Shown: in pieces, positions 60,874-64,000 of the stretch
How positions within the stretch are numbered: the stretch's first letter is position 1
Layout of the letters: the number at the start of each line of letters is the position of its first letter
DNA from: Sphingobacterium rhinopitheci
GTDB lineage: Bacteria; Bacteroidota; Bacteroidia; Sphingobacteriales; Sphingobacteriaceae
Assembly: GCF_022627575.1 (NCBI RefSeq)
Contig: NZ_JADEYQ010000001.1
Coordinates: 588,001 to 652,000 of the forward strand
DNA length: 64,000 bases
Reading direction: 5' to 3'
The notes under the pieces: generated by a model
The model's database searches: none
Seen by the model: only the letters and a program-made list of their open reading frames with translations
Told to the model about the DNA's origin: nothing
Program-made: the position numbers and the translations under genes

Positions 60874-61234
60874 ATATGCTGTAGTGAGGGCTGTACCTCG
60901 TGTAGAAAGAGAGGAATTTATTAATGTAGGAGTTGCATTATTCTGTCGTAAGCAACGTTATGCATGTTTAAAATTTCATATAGATGAAGCCAAATTAAGA
61001 ATGCTTTATCAAGATGTTGATATTGATTCGTTAAAAGCGCATTTATTATCCTTTCAACGTATATGTAATGGCGATAAAACAGCAGGTAAAATTGCTAATT
61101 TAGAACAGGATGAACGTTTTCGTTGGCTTACAGCAAATCGCAGTACCATCATTCAATCTTCACCTACACACATAGGTATGTGTTTCTCGGCAGAAGAGAT
61201 ACATGAAGAATTATTTAATAAATTAATTCTATAA
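60851..61234 (+). CDS. DUF3037 protein paired with the HipA-like kinase
   Basis: A 127-residue soluble protein starting MSERTVYEYAVVRAVPR (ATG 60851, preferred over a TTG at 60845). The core ERTVYEYAVVRAVPRVEREEF and NVGVALFCRKQRYACL (two separate segments) is the DUF3037 signature. It begins inside the end of the kinase gene (23 nt overlap), so translation is coupled and a shared complex is likely. It could be the partner, substrate or antidote of the kinase. No HTH is seen. Confidence 0.88.
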   Translation: MSERTVYEYAVVRAVPRVEREEFINVGVALFCRKQRYACLKFHIDEAKLRMLYQDVDIDSLKAHLLSFQRICNGDKTAGKIANLEQDERFRWLTANRSTIIQSSPTHIGMCFSAEEIHEELFNKLIL

Positions 61235-61265
61235 TATTGGTCGTATTTATAGTACTTTTGAGTAT

Positions 61266-62090
61266 ATGCATCTAAGTGACAAAAACAGTTTTTACAACGA
61301 TTTGTTTTTAAAACATCTTGAAGCCCAAGATATGCCTTCCAATAAGCGTATTGCTGATTGGGCTAGAAATATTCTATACCTACTATTTCCTGAAAGGAAT
61401 ACAACAGGTATAAAGAGTGTAACACAATTAGAAGAATCATTTCAGCTTTCCGAAGCCGAATTATATGAACTTTTATTAAAGACAAAAGCATGCTCTGAAT
61501 GTAATAATGCCCTAATAGCGGATACTTTTTACAAAAGAATACCAGAATTGTATCGTATTATGCTTACGGATGCACAAGCAATAATGGATGGTGATCCTGC
61601 AGCGAACAGCATACGGGAAATAATTAGAACTTATCCTGGATTTACGGCAATATGCATATATCGCTTAGCCCATGAGTTATTTAATTTAGGGGTTCCCCTA
61701 TTGCCTCGTATATTAACCGAATATGCACATTCAAAAACAGGTATAGATATACATCCTGGAGCACAAATAGACGAATATCTATATATAGATCACGGTACGG
61801 GTCTAGTCATCGGTGAAACCTGTATCATTGGCAAACATGTAAAATTATACCAAGGGGTAACATTAGGTGCCCTCAGTGTAGATAAAATATTAGCCGGAGT
61901 ACAACGCCATCCAATTATAGAAGACCATGTAATAATCTATGCTGGAGCAACTATATTAGGTGGTAATACGACTGTAGGACATCATTCTATCATTGGAGGA
62001 AATGTATGGTTGACTTCCAGTGTGGAACCTTATACAACAGTCTATCATCAACCAAATTCAAAATTTATAGACACAAAGCCAATAAGCTAA
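61266..62090 (+). CDS. cysE: Serine O-acetyltransferase
   Basis: A 274-residue EpsC/CysE-type enzyme that acetylates serine with acetyl-CoA, the first step of cysteine synthesis. The N-terminal helical part is followed by a left-handed beta-helix of hexapeptide repeats (DIHPGAQIDEYLYIDHGTGLVIGET and IGKHVKLYQGVTLGAL in separate parts), with the catalytic His in IDHGTG and a C-terminal tail for feedback control or CysK/CysM binding. The stop overlaps the cysM start by 1 nt (TAATG), so the two are coupled. Confidence 0.93.
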   Translation: MHLSDKNSFYNDLFLKHLEAQDMPSNKRIADWARNILYLLFPERNTTGIKSVTQLEESFQLSEAELYELLLKTKACSECNNALIADTFYKRIPELYRIMLTDAQAIMDGDPAANSIREIIRTYPGFTAICIYRLAHELFNLGVPLLPRILTEYAHSKTGIDIHPGAQIDEYLYIDHGTGLVIGETCIIGKHVKLYQGVTLGALSVDKILAGVQRHPIIEDHVIIYAGATILGGNTTVGHHSIIGGNVWLTSSVEPYTTVYHQPNSKFIDTKPIS

Positions 62091-62962
62091 TGGGAAATAT
62101 TATTGATTCAATAGGAAATACACCTTTGGTAGAAATAACAGCATTTCATACCAATCCAAAAGTTAAAATATTCGCTAAATTAGAAGGTAATAACCCTGGT
62201 GGATCCGTCAAAGACAGACCTGCATTGAACATGATACGCTCTGCTATTGAGCGTCATGAAATAAAAAAGGGTGATAAATTAATAGAAGCAACCTCAGGAA
62301 ATACAGGTATTGCACTAGCAATGATTGCGTCAGCGTATGATGTAGAATTAGAACTAGTAATGCCAGCTTCGTCGACCCGTGAGCGCGTATTGACCATGGA
62401 AGCCTTTGGTGCACAAGTGACACTATTGGAAAGTATGGAAGCATGCCGCGATTATGCAGAGGAGAAAGCTGCTAAAGGAGAAGTGTTTATCTTAAATCAA
62501 TTTTCTAATCCTGACAATTACGAATCCCATATAAAGACTACAGGTCCCGAAATATGGAACGATACTGAAGGTAAAATAACACATTTCGTAAGTGCAATGG
62601 GGACCACTGGTACTATTATGGGTAATTCCATATATCTAAAATCTAAGAATCCTAGCATTCAGATAATAGGTTGCCAACCAACAGAAGAATCTTCAATCCC
62701 CGGAATCAGAAGATGGCCAAAGGAATACTTACCAAAAATATTTGATCCATCCCGAGTAGATCGAGTTATAGATATTGCGCAAATAGACGCCGTAACAAAA
62801 ACACGTGAGCTAGCAAAAAAAGAAGGAATATTCGTAGGGATGAGTACAGGAGGTGCCTTTCATGCTGCTTTGCAAGTAGCCAACGAAATAGAAGAAGGCA
62901 TTATAGTATTTATAGCATGTGATAGAGGTGATCGCTATTTAAGCTCCGATTTATTTGGCTAA
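62090..62962 (+). CDS. cysM: Cysteine synthase B (O-acetylserine sulfhydrylase)
   Basis: A 290-residue PLP enzyme making cysteine from O-acetylserine and sulfide. PLP lysine is in NPGGSVKDRPALN, substrate loop in EATSGNTGIAL, phosphate-binding glycines in AMGTTGTIMG; the ending RGDRYLSSDLF is typical of CysM. The ATG at 62090 lies within the cysE stop codon (TAATG). An in-frame start further upstream lies inside cysE and is rejected. It is followed by a terminator. Confidence 0.93.
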   Translation: MGNIIDSIGNTPLVEITAFHTNPKVKIFAKLEGNNPGGSVKDRPALNMIRSAIERHEIKKGDKLIEATSGNTGIALAMIASAYDVELELVMPASSTRERVLTMEAFGAQVTLLESMEACRDYAEEKAAKGEVFILNQFSNPDNYESHIKTTGPEIWNDTEGKITHFVSAMGTTGTIMGNSIYLKSKNPSIQIIGCQPTEESSIPGIRRWPKEYLPKIFDPSRVDRVIDIAQIDAVTKTRELAKKEGIFVGMSTGGAFHAALQVANEIEEGIIVFIACDRGDRYLSSDLFG

Positions 62963-62973
62963 AATCATACAAC

Positions 62974-63010
62974 AAAGGGTGCATTCCATTAGAAAATGCA
63001 CCCTTTATTA
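62974..63010 (+). terminator. Terminator of cysE-cysM
   Basis: AAAGGGTGCATT (62974-62985) pairs with AATGCACCCTTT (62995-63006), followed by ATT and A-rich sequence. The stem is strong; the T tract is short. Confidence 0.7.
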
Positions 63011-63030
63011 AAATATATCAATGATAAGTA

Positions 63031-63801
63031 TTATATTTTTTTAAATCTCATTACCGCAATATCTCCAATCAAAAGATTTAAGGTATCACCATTAGCACTA
63101 ATACCGTTTACTTTAGCAAGAGTATTAAAAAATATTTGCTCAGCTTCCAAATTTGAACACATCATTTTTGTACTCATAATAGGACCTACATTAAAAGAAT
63201 TGCCATTTAAAGTCATACTAGCATTAAAATTATTACATGATCCATTACCAGCTATTTTATTACCTTCTAGAAATGAAATAGTAGGTTTTTTCTCCGAATT
63301 AAATACTTTCTTATAGTCAATACCGGGATCAGATAGCAAATCCAATTGCCAAGAAGTCCCTACAATAGAAGAATCTATATATTTTTTCAATTTTACTAGA
63401 ACAGTATTACCATCTTTAAGATAAAGGAAAGAACTATCCTCTTGAAAAGAATTAACCTTTGATAATATAGCTTTAAAACCGTCCTCTACAGACATATCCT
63501 CACAAAACATCATAGTAGAAATACCATTAGCAAACTTTATATTAGTATTAGTAACTGTCATAGCACCATGCAAAGTATTACAACCTGTAATAACAGTATA
63601 ATTTTGGTCAGCCTTATCTAAAAGTAAATAAGGAGTTTTACCATTAACTTTATCTTTAATAGCCACGCCTTTTAATTCTACAATTTGCCATTTATTTTCA
63701 AATAGGCTAGAATTATTACTCATACTTTTTAAATCTTTTTTGGAAGCACAACTTGTTAATACCAATGTACAAACAATCATTACTAAATACTTAATATTCA
63801 T
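63031..63801 (-). CDS. Lipoprotein with two META (HslJ-like) domains
   Basis: A 256-residue lipoprotein (lipobox VLTSCAS). Two META domains in tandem are seen: the first near residues 35-140 (NKWQIVELKG ... TGCNTLHGAM ... STMMFCEDMSVEDGF) and the second near 145-255 (GTSWQLDLLS ... GNGSCNNFNASM ... STKMMCSNLEAEQIFF). Each keeps the GxC-N and TxMMC motifs. HslJ-type META proteins are periplasmic or surface proteins linked to stress or novobiocin resistance, with no known enzyme activity. It ends about 100 nt before the 5S gene terminator. Confidence 0.85.
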   Translation of the reverse strand: MNIKYLVMIVCTLVLTSCASKKDLKSMSNNSSLFENKWQIVELKGVAIKDKVNGKTPYLLLDKADQNYTVITGCNTLHGAMTVTNTNIKFANGISTMMFCEDMSVEDGFKAILSKVNSFQEDSSFLYLKDGNTVLVKLKKYIDSSIVGTSWQLDLLSDPGIDYKKVFNSEKKPTISFLEGNKIAGNGSCNNFNASMTLNGNSFNVGPIMSTKMMCSNLEAEQIFFNTLAKVNGISANGDTLNLLIGDIAVMRFKKI

Positions 63802-63887
63802 ATTACTAATTTAAATTTTGTCAATATAGATTAGACTATTTAAAGTGCGAAAAGTAAAACCCACATCGATAAAAAAGTCTATAAACG

Positions 63888-63915
63888 CAAAAAGCCTTAG
63901 ATTTCTCTAAGGCTT
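63888..63915 (-). terminator. Terminator of the rRNA operon
   Basis: AAGCCTTAGA (63892-63901) pairs with TCTAAGGCTT (63906-63915). The A-run on the plus side (63888-63893) is a U tract for minus-strand transcription, and the hairpin lies about 12 nt beyond the 5S 3' end. Confidence 0.85.
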
Positions 63916-63928
63916 CTGTTTAAAAAAA

Positions 63929-64000
63929 GGCACCGACCTACTCTCCCACCTGTTACGGCAATACCATCGGCTCGGGCGGGCTTAACTTCTCTGTTCGGAA
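63929..64000 (-). rRNA. rrf: 5S ribosomal RNA, 3' part (partial)
   Basis: The reverse complement of this stretch reads as the 3' two-thirds of a bacterial 5S rRNA: TTCCGAACAGAGAAGTTAAG, then GCCCGCCCGAGCCGATGGTA, and the end TGGGAGAGTAGGTCGGTGCC (adjacent segments). The 5' part lies beyond the right edge, so an rRNA operon continues there on the minus strand. Confidence 0.95.

Noticed and set aside
62006..62089. Extended N-terminus for CysM
   Set aside because: It lies inside cysE in another frame; the ATG in TAATG at 62090 gives the standard start MGNIIDSIGNTPL.
1..64000. tRNA genes, CRISPR arrays, insertion sequences or prophage genes
   Set aside because: None was seen: no T-loop type GTTCGAATC within a cloverleaf, no regular direct repeats with spacers, and no transposase, integrase or phage protein.

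Overview
The window looks like chromosomal DNA from a Bacteroidota bacterium, most likely of the Sphingobacteriaceae (Sphingobacterium/Pedobacter type). The reasons are: AT-rich sequence, Bacteroidota promoter boxes (TANNTTTG, sometimes with TTTG 19 nt upstream), Gld-type ABC transporter genes, a BT_3928/DUF1599 gene pair, MlaEFD without MlaBC, and cysteine-rich lipoprotein signals. I see no phage, transposase, integrase, CRISPR array or tRNA gene. The sequence is a dense housekeeping region of about 60 genes in short operons, and it ends at the right edge in the 3' part of a 5S rRNA gene on the minus strand.

Left part (1-16.7 kb). First comes the tail of a secreted protein and a small lipoprotein. 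A three-gene ABC cassette follows: an ATPase, an FtsX-type permease with a very histidine-rich outer loop, and a DUF3299 protein, resembling the ZrgBCD zinc system of Vibrio. A minus-strand run holds rsmE, a CBS/CorC membrane protein, ppa, dedA, a HIT protein and greA. Next are an OmpR-type two-component pair, an S9-like protein that has lost two catalytic residues, DUF4286, DUF983, a small CxxC protein, an RluA-type pseudouridine synthase and mlaD-F-E.

Middle (17-45 kb). A secreted DUF6600 protein has a long basic tail. Then come pncB with a methyltransferase, an Ada-like/AlkB alkylation-repair pair, and an M14 carboxypeptidase. A cell-wall cluster contains ddl, divergent from a PASTA protein, mltG, a thioesterase, a BrkB-type protein and a hybrid kinase. 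After it lie rpsA, a 1247-residue NtrY-like kinase and a bleomycin-hydrolase-type protease. A minus-strand set of thioesterase, RmlD-like reductase and M28 peptidase follows, then lspA, a DksA-like protein with a degraded zinc finger, and ileS. The IleS signature motif reads GIHH instead of HxGH.

Right part (45-64 kb). This holds a CocE-type hydrolase, sucD, a SpoU-type methyltransferase, rpsT, an AraC regulator with a DUF1080 lipoprotein, and an acetyl-CoA hydrolase/CoA-transferase. Then come a GldF-GldG fusion with GldA, and the GDPD-aroK-BT_3928-DUF1599 run. A short HipA-like kinase overlaps a DUF3037 gene, followed by cysE-cysM, a tandem META lipoprotein and the 5S end.

The strongest points for follow-up are the GIHH IleRS, the His-rich ABC permease cassette, the HipA-like/DUF3037 pair, the S9 pseudo-peptidase and the GldF-GldG fusion. 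On the regulatory side, the 28-bp palindrome over the rpsT promoter and the Shine-Dalgarno-bearing leader of rpsA stand out. Family assignments come from reading motifs and from memory of the families; no database search was run.
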